37,312 nucleotides of DNA from CALMEC01 sp964531025 (GCA_964531025.1 CAZHDY010000008.1:1-37312), one strand, 5' to 3'. Counted from the first letter of the stretch, positions 1 to 9,207 are shown. Translations and numbers: made by a program. Notes: generated by a model not told the origin, from the letters alone.

Positions 1-69
1 ACAGCGGCGCCGGTGAACAGGGCTATGCGGCGAGGCCATGTCACGACGACACGGCCTCCTGGCAGACGG

Positions 70-495
70 CTAGTCCTGGGCGTCCCCGCGCAGCGGGGTG
101 CGGCCCTCCTTCATCCACTCGAGGAGGTCGTCGCGGAGAATCAGCCAGGTCCCTGCGCGACGGAACGCGGGAAGCGTTTTGTCTGCAAGAAAGCGGTACA
201 CCGTGTTCGGTGCGATACCGAGAGCCTCGGCAACGTTCTGAACACTCATGCGGTCGGGATATCGGCCAAGCACGTCGTCGATGACGCTGAACTCCGTGCA
301 CTTGCGGCCGCCCTTGACCCACACGAGCACTTCGTCGCGGAAGATGATCCACATTCCGCCGACGCGGTAGGACGGCAGACGTCCCGTCCGAAGCCACGCA
401 TAGACGGTGGAGCTCCCGACTCCTAGGGCTTCGGCCACTTGGTGAGCAGTTAGGTGTTCCGGGTAGGGCGCGAATACCTCGTCGATCGCACTCAC
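70..495 (-). CDS. Tandem excisionase-like helix-turn-helix protein
   Basis: A 141-residue DNA-binding protein built from two copies of the same MerR/excisionase-type helix-turn-helix domain. The first copy (about residues 10-55) contains AEALGVGSSTVYAWL and the second (about 75-130) AEALGIAPNTVYRFL; each is followed by a similar wing ending in RDE/RDD and a Trp. Single-domain members of this family usually act as excisionases or small regulators; the internal duplication suggests one chain reads two half-sites. I prefer the GTG at 495 because GGAGAGG lies just upstream; GTG 507 is possible. It diverges from the T4SS operon and its start lies about 14 nt from the operon's apparent -35, so it is likely a repressor or autoregulator of transfer (inference). 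No integrase is nearby, which argues against a true excisionase role. Confidence 0.8.
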   Translation of the reverse strand: MSAIDEVFAPYPEHLTAHQVAEALGVGSSTVYAWLRTGRLPSYRVGGMWIIFRDEVLVWVKGGRKCTEFSVIDDVLGRYPDRMSVQNVAEALGIAPNTVYRFLADKTLPAFRRAGTWLILRDDLLEWMKEGRTPLRGDAQD

Positions 496-508
496 TGCCC
501 TCTCCACC

Positions 509-538
509 TTGTAGAGACTGCGTCATAACCGATACGAT
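509..538 (+). promoter_or_regulatory. Candidate promoter of the T4SS operon
   Basis: TTGTAG (509-514) and TACGAT (533-538) are 18 nt apart and would start transcription near 545. The -10 lies inside a short direct repeat (CGATACGATACG) that could be an operator for the divergent tandem-HTH protein. Prediction only. Confidence 0.45.
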
Positions 539-570
539 ACGTGAAATGCGAGGACATGGAAGGGACTCCG

Positions 571-1278
571 GTGCGATTCTTTCGGGGAAAAGCAAAAGGG
601 ATCCAGCGAGGTGACAGCGACCGGTTGGTAAATAACCCGTGGCTGCGTGGAGGGGAAACTACGCCGACCGAACCCGTTAGGGAATTCACGGTCGCGGCGG
701 ATTCACGGGATGAACTTCTCGTCGGGCCACAGCCCGGCGGGGTGCCGAAACCCGCGGAGCCTCGGCTTCCTGTCACGATGACCCGAGAGGCGTCACCGCG
801 GTTGTGGTGCATCGGTGCACATGGGGGAGCGGGGGAGTCGACGATCGCCGTACTCCTCGAGGATCTCGGCGCTCGGCCTGCCGGCCATTGTTGGCCGTGT
901 GGGCCGAGCGAGGTCCCGACGGTGACCGCACCGGCGCTGCTCGTATGCCGCTCGTCGGCGCACGGGCTCCAGTCGGCTCAGGCAGCGGGCCTGCAATGGT
1001 CGAGCGGCCAGGTGAACGCGTCGGTCGTCGGGCTCGTGGTGATCGCTGATGCCCCAGGAGCGCGGCCGCGGCCGCTTCGTGATCTCACGAAGCTCGTCGC
1101 GGGCGGCTTCCCACGTGTGTGGGATGTCCCCTGGTGCGAAGCATGGAGGCTGGGAGAGCCGGTGTCCTCGGACACCGCTCCGCGCATGACACGAGAGATC
1201 CACAAGGTTGTCGAGCACGTCGTGGTCGATGAGAGCGGCAAGTCACATACAGAACGGCATCAGGAGGTTGGGACGTGA
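571..1278 (+). CDS. DUF6668-like protein, first gene of T4SS operon
   Basis: A 235-residue protein resembling the DUF6668 proteins found near actinobacterial conjugation genes (recalled, not searched). Mid-protein it has GAHGGAGESTIA, a P-loop-like motif with Glu where MinD/ParA-type ATPases carry Lys, so nucleotide hydrolysis is doubtful; the surrounding layout still resembles a degenerate MinD fold. The frame stays open from a GTG at 541, but the candidate -10 at 533-538 puts that start too close to the promoter; GTG 571 has GGAAGGGA at proper spacing and is chosen. Its stop overlaps the GTG of the next gene (GTGA at 1275-1278), which ties it to the transfer operon. Role unknown; a regulatory or polar-positioning function is speculative. 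Confidence 0.65.
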   Translation: MRFFRGKAKGIQRGDSDRLVNNPWLRGGETTPTEPVREFTVAADSRDELLVGPQPGGVPKPAEPRLPVTMTREASPRLWCIGAHGGAGESTIAVLLEDLGARPAGHCWPCGPSEVPTVTAPALLVCRSSAHGLQSAQAAGLQWSSGQVNASVVGLVVIADAPGARPRPLRDLTKLVAGGFPRVWDVPWCEAWRLGEPVSSDTAPRMTREIHKVVEHVVVDESGKSHTERHQEVGT

Positions 1279-1562
1279 GCATGTTGCAAGGACTCGGAGC
1301 TAAGTGGCTGGTCGCGCAGGCGGACCCGGGACGGGGTAAGCCACCTCCTGGAACTGTTCGCGATGGCTTGAACACCATCCTCGGCTGGGCGAAGTACACC
1401 GGGCTCACCGTGGGAGTTCTCGGCTTCATCGTCGTCGGCGCGATCATGACGATCAACTTTCGTCGCGGGAGCGGGGGAGAGCATGGCGCCGCGCTTGGGT
1501 GGGTGATGGCCGGCTGCCTCGTCATGGCCTCCGCATCGGGCTTCGTCGTTGCGTTGACCTAG
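1275..1562 (+). CDS. Small two-helix membrane protein, VirB2/TrbC-like in shape
   Basis: A 95-residue protein with two hydrophobic helices (about residues 40-60, TGLTVGVLGFIVVGAIM, and 73-93) separated by a short Arg/Gly-rich loop (NFRRGSGGEHG). Small two-helix proteins at this place in T4SS operons are usually pilin-like VirB2/TrbC proteins; that is the most likely role, but there is no diagnostic motif and no classic signal peptide cleavage site. The GTG start at 1275 overlaps the previous stop codon, indicating translational coupling. A 25-nt gap with GGAAGGAG separates it from the next gene. Confidence 0.65.
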   Translation: MSMLQGLGAKWLVAQADPGRGKPPPGTVRDGLNTILGWAKYTGLTVGVLGFIVVGAIMTINFRRGSGGEHGAALGWVMAGCLVMASASGFVVALT

Positions 1563-1587
1563 AGACGACAGACGGAAGGAGACCGCA

Positions 1588-2474
1588 ATGGCTGACGACG
1601 ACTCGATCCTCCAGGAGGACCGCAGCCCGTGGACGAGCACGGGCTTTGTGGTCTCCGTCCTGTTCCTCGGCGTGATCGTCATGGCTGCGCTTGCCCTTCT
1701 GNNNNNNNNNNNNNNNNNNNNNNNNNNNNNNNNNNNNNNNNNNNNNNNNNNNNNNNNNNNNNNNNNNNNNNNNNNNNNNNNNNNNNNNNNNNNNNNNNNN
1801 NTGTGGTCTCCGTCCTGTTCCTCGGCGTGATCGTCATGGCTGCGCTTGCCCTTCTGATCTTCGGTGGTGACGACGACTCGTCGGCGAATCCGCCACCACC
1901 GCCCACCGGAACCACCGCCACCACCGACACGACGGCCAGCGACAGCGTCTGTGGCCTCCCAGCCGGCGACCAGTCGCTCCCAGCGGTCGCGCCGTCGACG
2001 AGTTGGGAGCTCTTCGGAAGCATGTACGCACCTACGGTGAAGGATGTTGGACCGGGCATCAAAGATGAGCGCCAACGCCGCTGCTACGCCCATTCCCCGC
2101 GAGGCGCGCTTCTGTTCGCAGCGAACTACACGGCGATGGCAAACCGCTTCACGGACTGGAAGACGATGCGGCCATACCTGGCGTTCTCATCGAGTGCCGT
2201 CGAGGAGCAGACGCGTCGAGATACGGCGGCAAGTCCGAACAACGTGAACCAGTCGGGGCGGATCGTCGGGTATCGCATCACCGGATACACGGACGCGGAC
2301 GCCACGATCGAGCTGGCTATGGAAGCCAGCACACCTGACGGAACCGGACTGGGATATGTCTCCTTCCCCCTGGTGTGGCGAGACGGTGACTGGAAGCTCT
2401 ACCTTTCAGACGCGCCTCTCACCAGCGGCACGCTGACGAATTTGAGCGGGTTTATCGCATGGGCAGAGGGCTGA
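1588..2474 (+). CDS. Membrane-anchored T4SS accessory protein, interrupted by an N gap
   Basis: The gene is cut by 100 N (1702-1801). The 55 bp before the gap (1647-1701) equal the 55 bp after it (1802-1856), so the contigs overlap; collapsing them gives one continuous 243-residue frame. That product has a short acidic N-terminus, one transmembrane helix (VVSVLFLGVIVMAALALL), an Asp/Ser/Pro/Thr-rich linker, and an extracytoplasmic domain of about 170 residues with two Cys (VCGLP, RRCYAH). The arrangement of one anchor plus a globular domain between pilin-like and TrbL-like genes resembles VirB8/TcpC-type assembly factors; the family name DUF8175 comes to mind but is unverified. The next gene starts 4 nt after its stop. 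Confidence 0.7.
1702..1801. other. Artificial 100-N assembly gap
   Basis: Exactly 100 N between two identical 55-bp blocks (1647-1701 and 1802-1856). An identical odd-length overlap at both contig ends is typical of unresolved de Bruijn graph joins at k=55. The coding frame is continuous if one 55-bp copy and the N run are removed. Confidence 0.9.
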
Positions 2475-2477
2475 GAG

Positions 2478-3956
2478 ATGGCACTGACTTCATTTCTCCA
2501 GCCGATCGTCGCGGTCTCCATACCGAACCCGCTCGACGCAATCGGAGGAGGCATCAAGAAGGCCGTCGGAGCTGTCGCCGATTCTGCTGTTGGTGCGTTT
2601 GCGGAGGCGGTGGCGGAGGCGTTGGGGTCGATTCTGACGACGCTCGGGACGTTGTGGGTGCGTGTGCCGACTCCGGTTCTTGCGCAGCAGGGTGCTGGGC
2701 CGTCGTCTCCGAATAGTTCGCCTCCGGTGGTCCTCGATCCGACGGTGCAGTTCATTCAGGATCGGTTGTGGTGGCTGATGACGTTTTGCGCGATTTTGGC
2801 GGTGATCATCGGTGGTGCGCGAATGGCGTGGGAGCGGCGGGCGCAGCCCGGTAAGGATCTCCTTCAGGGCATGATCACGCTGGTGGTGGTGTCGGCGTGT
2901 GGTGTTGCGGTGATCGCGTTGGCGACGCAGTCGGCGGACGAGTTCGCGAAGTACCTGATCGACTCGTCGTTGGCGGACGAGAAGTTCGACAAGAAGCTCG
3001 GGGCGATCATGGGTATCGGGATCGTGTCGAACGGGGCGATGGGAGCGATGTTGGTCATCGTGATCGGCCTGTTCGCGATCCTCGTGTCGATCATTCAGAT
3101 CGTGTTGATGGCTGCTCGGTGGGGCCTTTTGGTGTTGATGGCGGGCGCGCTGCCGTTGGCGGCGTCCTTCACGAGTACCGAAGCCGGCCGGGTCTGGTTC
3201 CGGCGGTTCTGCGCGTGGACCCTGGCGTTCATTCTCTACAAGCCGGTGTGTGCCGTCATCTACGCGACGATGTTCCAGCTGATGGGCAACGCGGGCTTCG
3301 GCGAGGAGGGGGTGATGAAGCTCCTGGCAGCGGTTTCGTTGATGACCCTGTCGATTCTTGCGCTTCCTGCTCTGATGCGGTTCTTGGCGCCGATGACGGC
3401 CGCGACGGCTGGTGGCGGTGGCGGGTTCGGAGCCGGAGCGGCGGTCGCGGCCGCGGCTTTGCCGACGGGTGCTATCGCGCTGGGTGCCGGTAGTCGGATG
3501 ATGGGTGGTGCCGGCGCGATGAGTGGTGGCTTCGGTGGAGGTGGAGGGGCCTCGGGAAGTGTTGCCGGTGGCGGTCTTGCTGGTGGTGGCGGAGGGTCGG
3601 GAACGGGAGCGACGTCGGTTGCCGGTAGTCGTGCGACGGGTGCAACGCCGAGTGCTGGAAGCAGTGTCTCGGGCGGCTCTGGAGGTCAATCCGAAGGGGC
3701 GGCGCAGACAGCGGGGAGCGGTGGCGGTGGCCCGTCCGGTGGTCAGGCGGCACCTGGAGGCGCCTCGGGCCACGTAGCGGCGGGGGCGGGGGGTGCCTCG
3801 TCGGGGCAGGGCGGTCCGTCGGGTGGTCGTGCCGCAGCGGCGGGCGGCGCGGCCGCGGCTGCCGGATTCGAGTCTGCGCGTCGTGGTGTGGACGGCTTGA
3901 CGGGTGGGGCGAACAGTGACAGCGAGCAGGAGGGTCCTCGTGGCAGCCGAGAGTGA
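2478..3956 (+). CDS. TrbL/VirB6-like polytopic T4SS channel protein
   Basis: A 492-residue integral membrane protein. An N-terminal amphipathic region (to about 80) precedes roughly six hydrophobic segments between residues 95 and 310, including MTFCAILAVIIGGARMAW and MLVIVIGLFAILVSIIQIVL; this is the TrbL/VirB6 pattern of the inner-membrane DNA-transfer channel. The last 180 residues are an unusual Gly/Ala/Ser-rich tail made of GGGG, GASG and GGSGG runs, ending in a charged stretch; long disordered tails are common in actinobacterial TrbL proteins and probably face the cytoplasm. The tail DNA is low-complexity and prone to length variation. The gene overlaps the start of the next by 17 nt in another frame. 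Confidence 0.85.
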   Translation: MALTSFLQPIVAVSIPNPLDAIGGGIKKAVGAVADSAVGAFAEAVAEALGSILTTLGTLWVRVPTPVLAQQGAGPSSPNSSPPVVLDPTVQFIQDRLWWLMTFCAILAVIIGGARMAWERRAQPGKDLLQGMITLVVVSACGVAVIALATQSADEFAKYLIDSSLADEKFDKKLGAIMGIGIVSNGAMGAMLVIVIGLFAILVSIIQIVLMAARWGLLVLMAGALPLAASFTSTEAGRVWFRRFCAWTLAFILYKPVCAVIYATMFQLMGNAGFGEEGVMKLLAAVSLMTLSILALPALMRFLAPMTAATAGGGGGFGAGAAVAAAALPTGAIALGAGSRMMGGAGAMSGGFGGGGGASGSVAGGGLAGGGGGSGTGATSVAGSRATGATPSAGSSVSGGSGGQSEGAAQTAGSGGGGPSGGQAAPGGASGHVAAGAGGASSGQGGPSGGRAAAAGGAAAAAGFESARRGVDGLTGGANSDSEQEGPRGSRE

Positions 3957-5454
3957 ATCAGGACGGATGCGCACCTACGGCAACTGGAGGCGTCCGCAGT
4001 CCGCGGGCTTGGGGAACCTCGGTGCGCTTGGAACGGCGGCCATGCTGCTCGGAATGATCATCATGGTGATCCTGATGGCGTTCTTCGGACTGCTCGCGGC
4101 GGTCGTGTGGGTCATCGTGGGTGGGACGGGTCTTCTCTTGCTTGTTCTTCGTGGGCAGCACAACCGGAGTCTTCTGCAAGTGCTGTCGACCCGGATCGGG
4201 TGGATACGAACGCGCGCGGCCGGGCAGCACCTTTACCGGTCCGGCCCACTTGGACGCACAGATTGGGGGACGTTCCAGCTGCCGGGGCTCGCCGCGGCCT
4301 CCCGCTTGAGTGAGCACTACGACGCACGGTCACGCCCGTTCGCACTCGTGCATGTTCCGGCGACCAACCACTACTCGGTCGTGTTTACCGCAGATCCTGA
4401 TGGGGCTTCCCTCGTCGATCAGGAGCAGGTTGACCTGTGGGTCGCGCATTGGGGTGAATGGCTGGCCCAGCTCGGCGATGAGCCCGGGATCGAGGCGGTC
4501 TCGGTCACGATCGAGACCGCGCCCGATACCGGTTCCCGGCTGAGGCGGGAGATCGAAAGCAACATCGACCCCAACGCCCCGGCGGTGGCGCAAGAGATGC
4601 TGCGAGAGGTCGCCGAGACGTACCCGGCGGGAACGGCGACGATCCGGGCTCTCGTCGCCCTGACGTTCCGTGGAGCACCGCGCGGCTATGCGAAGTCGCG
4701 GGATGCTGACGAGATGGCGCGGGATCTCGCTGCCCGGCTGCCGTGGTTGTCGGAGACGTTAAAGCAAGCCGGTGCGGGGAACTCCCGGCCGGTCAACGCG
4801 CGAGACCTGTGCGAGCTGATCCGCACAGCGTATGAGCCGGCCGCCGGCGTCTTGTTCGAGCAGGCGCGTAACGAGGGAGTTGACGTGCCGCTGTCGTGGA
4901 GCGATGTCGGACCGACGGCGCATCAAGCCGAGTGGGATTGTTATCGTCACGACGACGCGGTTAGCGTCACGTGGGCGATGACGTCCGCACCGCGCGGAGA
5001 GGTGCAGTCCGGAATCCTGCACCGTCTGTTGGTGCCGCACCGTGACATCGATCGGAAGCGCGTGACGCTGCTGTTCCGGCCGATCGGCTCCGCACGAGCG
5101 GCGCGGATCGTGGAGCAGGACAAGCGCAATGCTGATTTTCGTGTGCAGTCGGCGACGCGACCGTCGGCGCGGGCGCTGATGGATCAGCGCGCAGCACACG
5201 CGACGGCCTCCGAAGAGGCCACCGGCGCGGGGTTGGTGAACTTCGGGATGCTCGTCACGGCGACGGTCGCCAGAGGCGACGGCGACCGCCTCCAGGCAGC
5301 ACGTGCCGCCGTCGAACATCTGGCGCCACATGCGCGCATCATCCTGCGACCGGTCTACGGATCACAGGACAGCGCATTCTTGGGTGCGCTGCCGCTCGGG
5401 CTCGTGATGCGCAGCCATCTCCAGGTCCCGAACGAAGTCCGGGAGTCGCTATGA
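3940..5454 (+). CDS. SCO6880 family T4SS protein (PrgI-like plus VirB4 N-terminal-like)
   Basis: A 504-residue protein with two adjacent transmembrane helices near the N-terminus (AAMLLGMIIMVILMAFFG and LLAAVVWVIVGGTGLLLLVL), the PrgI-like part, and a long cytoplasmic region that corresponds to the N-terminal domain of VirB4 ATPases but has no Walker A. In actinobacterial conjugation systems this SCO6880-type protein is encoded directly upstream of the VirB4 ATPase domain protein, as here. GTG 3940 is chosen because AGGAGG (3928-3933) lies 6 nt upstream; ATG 3967 is an alternative. The stop overlaps the next ATG (ATGA at 5451-5454). Confidence 0.88.
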   Translation: MAAESESGRMRTYGNWRRPQSAGLGNLGALGTAAMLLGMIIMVILMAFFGLLAAVVWVIVGGTGLLLLVLRGQHNRSLLQVLSTRIGWIRTRAAGQHLYRSGPLGRTDWGTFQLPGLAAASRLSEHYDARSRPFALVHVPATNHYSVVFTADPDGASLVDQEQVDLWVAHWGEWLAQLGDEPGIEAVSVTIETAPDTGSRLRREIESNIDPNAPAVAQEMLREVAETYPAGTATIRALVALTFRGAPRGYAKSRDADEMARDLAARLPWLSETLKQAGAGNSRPVNARDLCELIRTAYEPAAGVLFEQARNEGVDVPLSWSDVGPTAHQAEWDCYRHDDAVSVTWAMTSAPRGEVQSGILHRLLVPHRDIDRKRVTLLFRPIGSARAARIVEQDKRNADFRVQSATRPSARALMDQRAAHATASEEATGAGLVNFGMLVTATVARGDGDRLQAARAAVEHLAPHARIILRPVYGSQDSAFLGALPLGLVMRSHLQVPNEVRESL

Positions 5455-7010
5455 GTGAGCCGACGTCGAGCCCGCGCAAGCGGAACAAGCGCGGTCCCGT
5501 GGTGCCAGCGCCGGGCCGTCGCGGCTGGCGCGGCCGCGGCGGCGGCCGCTCGTCGATGGTGTATGCACCCGACGAGTGGCGTGGCACCACGGTGCAGGTA
5601 TGTGGCCTGTGGCCGTTCGCCGCTGGCAGTGGCACGCCGATGGTCGGTGTTCCACTCGGGATGCACGAGCTGACCGGCGCGACCGTCTGCGCCGACCCGG
5701 TCACGTGGTTTCGGCAGGACCTCATCAGCAACCCGTCGATGTTCGTGTTGGGGATTCCCGGAATCGGCAAATCCTCCCTAGTGAGACGTCTGGCGCTCGG
5801 CCTCGCCGGCTACGGCGTCCTGCCGATGGTCCTCGGAGATCTCAAGCCGGATTACGTGGATCTCGTTCAGGCGATGGACGGTCAGGTCATCGAGCTGGGC
5901 CGCGGCCGCGGCCGACTAAACATTCTCGATGCGCATGAGGCGATCAAGGCCGCGCATCGGCTCACCGGTGATGCACGCGGAGAGCTCCTCGCGGATATCC
6001 GTGGTCGGCGTCATACGATCGTGTCGACGCTGATCACGTTGATGCGTGGGCAGCCGCCGTCGGATCATGAGGAGATGATCGTCGCCCGCGCGATCGAGGT
6101 TCTGGACGAAAAGCACGGAGATGGGTTGCCGCCGGTTCTCCCGGATCTCGCTCAAGTGATCCAGGACGGACCAGAGGTCTTGCGGCAGGTCGCGTTCGAC
6201 CGTGGTGACATGGACCGCTACACGGACAACACCGAGCCCCTGGTGAAGACGCTCCGGGCGATGATCGCGCCGGGCCGGATCGGTGAGATGTTCGCGTCGC
6301 AGACGACGACACCGATGCGGCGTGATCGGGCGGTGGTGTTCGACGTGTCGTCCATCAACGACGGCGACGAAGTTCTGCAGCGCGCCGCGTTGATGGCCTG
6401 TTGGTCGACGGGGTTCGGCGCGATCGAGGTTGCGAACGCGTTGGCGGATGCCGGTCTCGAGCCGCGACAGCACCGCTTCGTGATCCTCGACGAGCTCTGG
6501 CGGGCGCTGCGCGGCGGGCGCGGCATGGTCGATCGCGTCGACGCGCTCACCAGGTTGAACCGCGCCTTTGGTGTCGGGGTCGCGATGGTGAGCCACACCA
6601 TGAGCGACCTCCAGGCTCTGCCGGACGCCGACGACAGGATGAAGGCCCGCGGCTTCGTTGAGCGTTGCGCGATTGTCGCGTGCGGTGGTCTGCCGTCGGC
6701 GGAGATGGAGCTGTTGCGGCCGGTCGCGGGGCTCACGCGGGCGGAGCAGAGCATGGTCGTAAGTTGGCAGGACCCGCCGGCCTGGAGCAGCGACGGAGAG
6801 CGGTCGGCTCCACCCGGCCGTGGCCGGTTTCTGATCAAGGTCGGGGAGCGGCCTGGGATTCCGGTGCGTGTGCAACTGACCGGGGTCGAGGCCGGCTTGA
6901 ACGACACGAACAAGCTCTGGCACCAGCAGAGCCGGATCGCCCGTGACGTCTTCGGCCAGGAGTCGAACGGCGCCGATCCGGTTCCGGCGATCGAAGGGCA
7001 GAATCGGTGA
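5451..7010 (+). CDS. VirB4/TraC-type T4SS ATPase
   Basis: A 519-residue cytoplasmic ATPase that powers assembly and transfer by the conjugative secretion system. The first 35 residues are Arg/Pro-rich and disordered. Walker A is GIPGIGKSSL (about 101-110), and Walker B is RFVILDELW (about 343-351) with the acidic pair DE. A VirB4 N-terminal domain is missing here and is supplied in trans by the SCO6880-type protein just upstream, a split seen across actinobacteria. Downstream the GTG of the coupling protein overlaps its stop (GTGA, 7007-7010). Confidence 0.9.
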   Translation: MSEPTSSPRKRNKRGPVVPAPGRRGWRGRGGGRSSMVYAPDEWRGTTVQVCGLWPFAAGSGTPMVGVPLGMHELTGATVCADPVTWFRQDLISNPSMFVLGIPGIGKSSLVRRLALGLAGYGVLPMVLGDLKPDYVDLVQAMDGQVIELGRGRGRLNILDAHEAIKAAHRLTGDARGELLADIRGRRHTIVSTLITLMRGQPPSDHEEMIVARAIEVLDEKHGDGLPPVLPDLAQVIQDGPEVLRQVAFDRGDMDRYTDNTEPLVKTLRAMIAPGRIGEMFASQTTTPMRRDRAVVFDVSSINDGDEVLQRAALMACWSTGFGAIEVANALADAGLEPRQHRFVILDELWRALRGGRGMVDRVDALTRLNRAFGVGVAMVSHTMSDLQALPDADDRMKARGFVERCAIVACGGLPSAEMELLRPVAGLTRAEQSMVVSWQDPPAWSSDGERSAPPGRGRFLIKVGERPGIPVRVQLTGVEAGLNDTNKLWHQQSRIARDVFGQESNGADPVPAIEGQNR

Positions 7011-8707
7011 GCAGCGACCGTCGGCAGCGAGCACCGTCGACAGCCGACCAGACGGTCGTCTGGGTACTCGTGATCGCCGGGATCGTTTTGGTCGGGGCAT
7101 TCACGCTGGCGGTACATGCCGCGGCTGCCCTCGAAGAGGGCGGGCCAGAGCTGTCGTGGCATCCGGTGACACTGGTTTCGGGGCTCGCGCGAGGGCGCAC
7201 GCCGTGGCCTGAGTACGCGACGATCAGCCTGATCGTCGCGGGCGTCCTGGTCGCCGGGCTCGGGGTGCTCGTGTCCGTGGTCGTTGGGCGGGTCCGGCGG
7301 CGGCGGTCCTCTGTCGACGCGGCGGCTCGGTACATGGGCCGTGGACGGCAGATGGAGCACGTCGGCCGGCGTGGAGCGACCGCGACGGCCGCGCGTCTCG
7401 GTGTCAGCGATTCACCGGGTTTGCGGCTGGGCCGCACCGTCGTCGACCGCACCGACGTGTATCAGGGGTGGGAGGACGTGTCGGTGGCGATCGCGGGTCC
7501 GCGAACGGGAAAGACGACGGCCCTGGTGGTGCCGGCGATCATGCAGGCCCCGGGCGCGGTCGTGACGACGTCGAACAAGCGCGACGTCGTCGACGCGACC
7601 CGCCTCATCCGGCAGGACGCCGGCGATGTGTGGGTGTTCGATCCCCAGGGCATCGTCGACGAGCCGGCGACCTGGTGGTGGAACCCGCTGTCGTACGTGA
7701 CCGATGAGGTCCGGGCGATGAACCTCGCGGACGTGTTCTCCGCGGCGAGCTCCGGTCCGAACGCACGAACCGATGCGTTCTTCGACCCGAAGGGGACGAA
7801 GCTGGTCGCGAGCCTGCTGCTCGCGGCAGCCGCCGCCCGGCGAAGTATCGACCAGGTGTACCGGTGGGTCACCGATCCAACCGACGAGGAGCCGGTCGGC
7901 CTGCTATCTGAGCACGGCTTCGATCTGCTCGCCGAGGGCGTGCAGGGTGAGATCAACTCACCGGAGAAGCAGCGCGGCGGCGTGTACGGCACCGCCGAAC
8001 GCATTCTCGCGTTCCTCACGAATCGCGAGACGCTGCGGTGGGTCACGCCCGGCGCGAGCAAGCGGGAGTTTGTGGCTGAGGACTTCGTCCTGGGCACCGG
8101 GACGCTGTACTCGTTGTCGAAGGAAGGCCGCGGCTCTGCGTCGGCGCTCGTCGCCGGCTTGACGATGGCGGTGACCGAGGCCGCGGAGCTGGCGGCGAGC
8201 AGATCTCCTGGCGGCCGCCTCGAGCGGCCGATGGTTGTCGTGCTCGACGAGGCCGCGAACGTCTGCAAGTGGCCGGAGCTCCCGAACCTCTACAGCCACT
8301 ATGGGTCCCGTGGGATCGTGGTCATGACGATCCTCCAGTCGTGGTCACAGGGTGTGCATACGTGGAGCCGTGAGGGAATGCAGAAGCTGTGGTCGGCGTC
8401 GACCGTCCGCCTGTACGGCGGTGGTGTCGGCGAGGTCGAGTTCCTCCAGGACCTCTCGGCGGTCATCGGTGACTTCACCCGCGACGCCGTGTCGGTGTCC
8501 CGAGGCCGCGACCGCAGCGTGACCGCCTCGACCCAGCGGGACCGGGTCCTCGAGGTCAGTGAGCTGGCGGGCCTTCCACGCGGCCGCGCGGTCCTGGTCG
8601 CGTCCGGTGTGCCGGCAACGCTGATCGAGCTGATCCCGTGGATGCAGCTCCCAGAGGCGGACCGTATCCGCCAATCGTTTCAACAGCACACGGAGACAGG
8701 ACGATGA
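7007..8707 (+). CDS. VirD4/TraG-type coupling protein (T4CP)
   Basis: A 566-residue DNA-translocating ATPase that links the relaxosome to the secretion channel. It has two N-terminal transmembrane helices (about 17-40 and 70-95), then a TraG/VirD4 domain with Walker A GPRTGKTTAL (about 164-173), the DPQGI segment typical of this family, and Walker B MVVVLDEAANV (about 407-417). Together with the relaxase at 28393-30009 and MobC it supports self-transmission rather than mobilisation only. The start codon is GTG overlapping the previous stop; its own stop overlaps the ATG of the next gene (8704-8707). Confidence 0.92.
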   Translation: MSSDRRQRAPSTADQTVVWVLVIAGIVLVGAFTLAVHAAAALEEGGPELSWHPVTLVSGLARGRTPWPEYATISLIVAGVLVAGLGVLVSVVVGRVRRRRSSVDAAARYMGRGRQMEHVGRRGATATAARLGVSDSPGLRLGRTVVDRTDVYQGWEDVSVAIAGPRTGKTTALVVPAIMQAPGAVVTTSNKRDVVDATRLIRQDAGDVWVFDPQGIVDEPATWWWNPLSYVTDEVRAMNLADVFSAASSGPNARTDAFFDPKGTKLVASLLLAAAAARRSIDQVYRWVTDPTDEEPVGLLSEHGFDLLAEGVQGEINSPEKQRGGVYGTAERILAFLTNRETLRWVTPGASKREFVAEDFVLGTGTLYSLSKEGRGSASALVAGLTMAVTEAAELAASRSPGGRLERPMVVVLDEAANVCKWPELPNLYSHYGSRGIVVMTILQSWSQGVHTWSREGMQKLWSASTVRLYGGGVGEVEFLQDLSAVIGDFTRDAVSVSRGRDRSVTASTQRDRVLEVSELAGLPRGRAVLVASGVPATLIELIPWMQLPEADRIRQSFQQHTETGR

Positions 8708-9204
8708 CCGACTTCCCCGAGTTCGACGACGGCGTGCCCGAGGGCGTCGACGAGGCTGCCGAGCCGGTTGAGCCGGTGTATTCGGATGCGATCACCTTCT
8801 TCACTGAGCAGCTGGCGCCGCAGTACCTCCGGGTGGTCGACACGCCGAATCGTGCGTGGTGTCCGCGCTGGTGGGCGCACCCGGAGGCCCTGGCACGAGT
8901 CGATGCCATGTGGCGGGCGTGGGAAACGCTGCGCCTCGATGGAGCATTCGGGATGAGCGTCTGGTTCCGCGACCACGTCGACCACCACATGGGTGTCCTG
9001 CTGGACCGAGAGGGTCCGTTCCGGCGCTGCTCGGTCAAAGGCGGACACAGAGAGCACGTGTGGTCGGCGCTGCCGGTGCTGCCCACAGAACCGCCTCGTG
9101 CGGATCTCGCTTCGGACGCCACCGGCGTGCCGCCGGTCGCGGCTGACACGACCGGCCCCGACTGGCCGGCACTCCGGGAGATCCTCGACAACGATGCCCC
9201 GTGA
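8704..9204 (+). CDS. DUF4913-like conjugation-associated protein
   Basis: A 166-residue soluble protein. The central region has the run of aromatic and charged residues characteristic of DUF4913 (WCPRWWAHPEALARVDAMW, then WFRDHVDHHMGVLLD, then GPFRRC). Members of this family sit next to conjugation ATPases in actinobacterial plasmids, but their activity is unknown. The N-terminus is acidic and the C-terminus Pro/Ala-rich, both probably disordered. ATG 8704 is fixed by the 4-nt overlap with the coupling protein; the frame is open further upstream only by chance. Confidence 0.8.
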   Translation: MTDFPEFDDGVPEGVDEAAEPVEPVYSDAITFFTEQLAPQYLRVVDTPNRAWCPRWWAHPEALARVDAMWRAWETLRLDGAFGMSVWFRDHVDHHMGVLLDREGPFRRCSVKGGHREHVWSALPVLPTEPPRADLASDATGVPPVAADTTGPDWPALREILDNDAP

Positions 9205-9207
9205 GTC

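Noticed and set aside
1702..1801. Real missing DNA or mobile element in the gap
   Set aside because: Identical 55-bp ends and a continuous frame make an overlap artefact far more likely.
2490..3974. Long minus-strand frame opposite the TrbL-like gene
   Set aside because: Arg/Thr/His-rich shadow caused by GC-rich third positions; no fold-like pattern.
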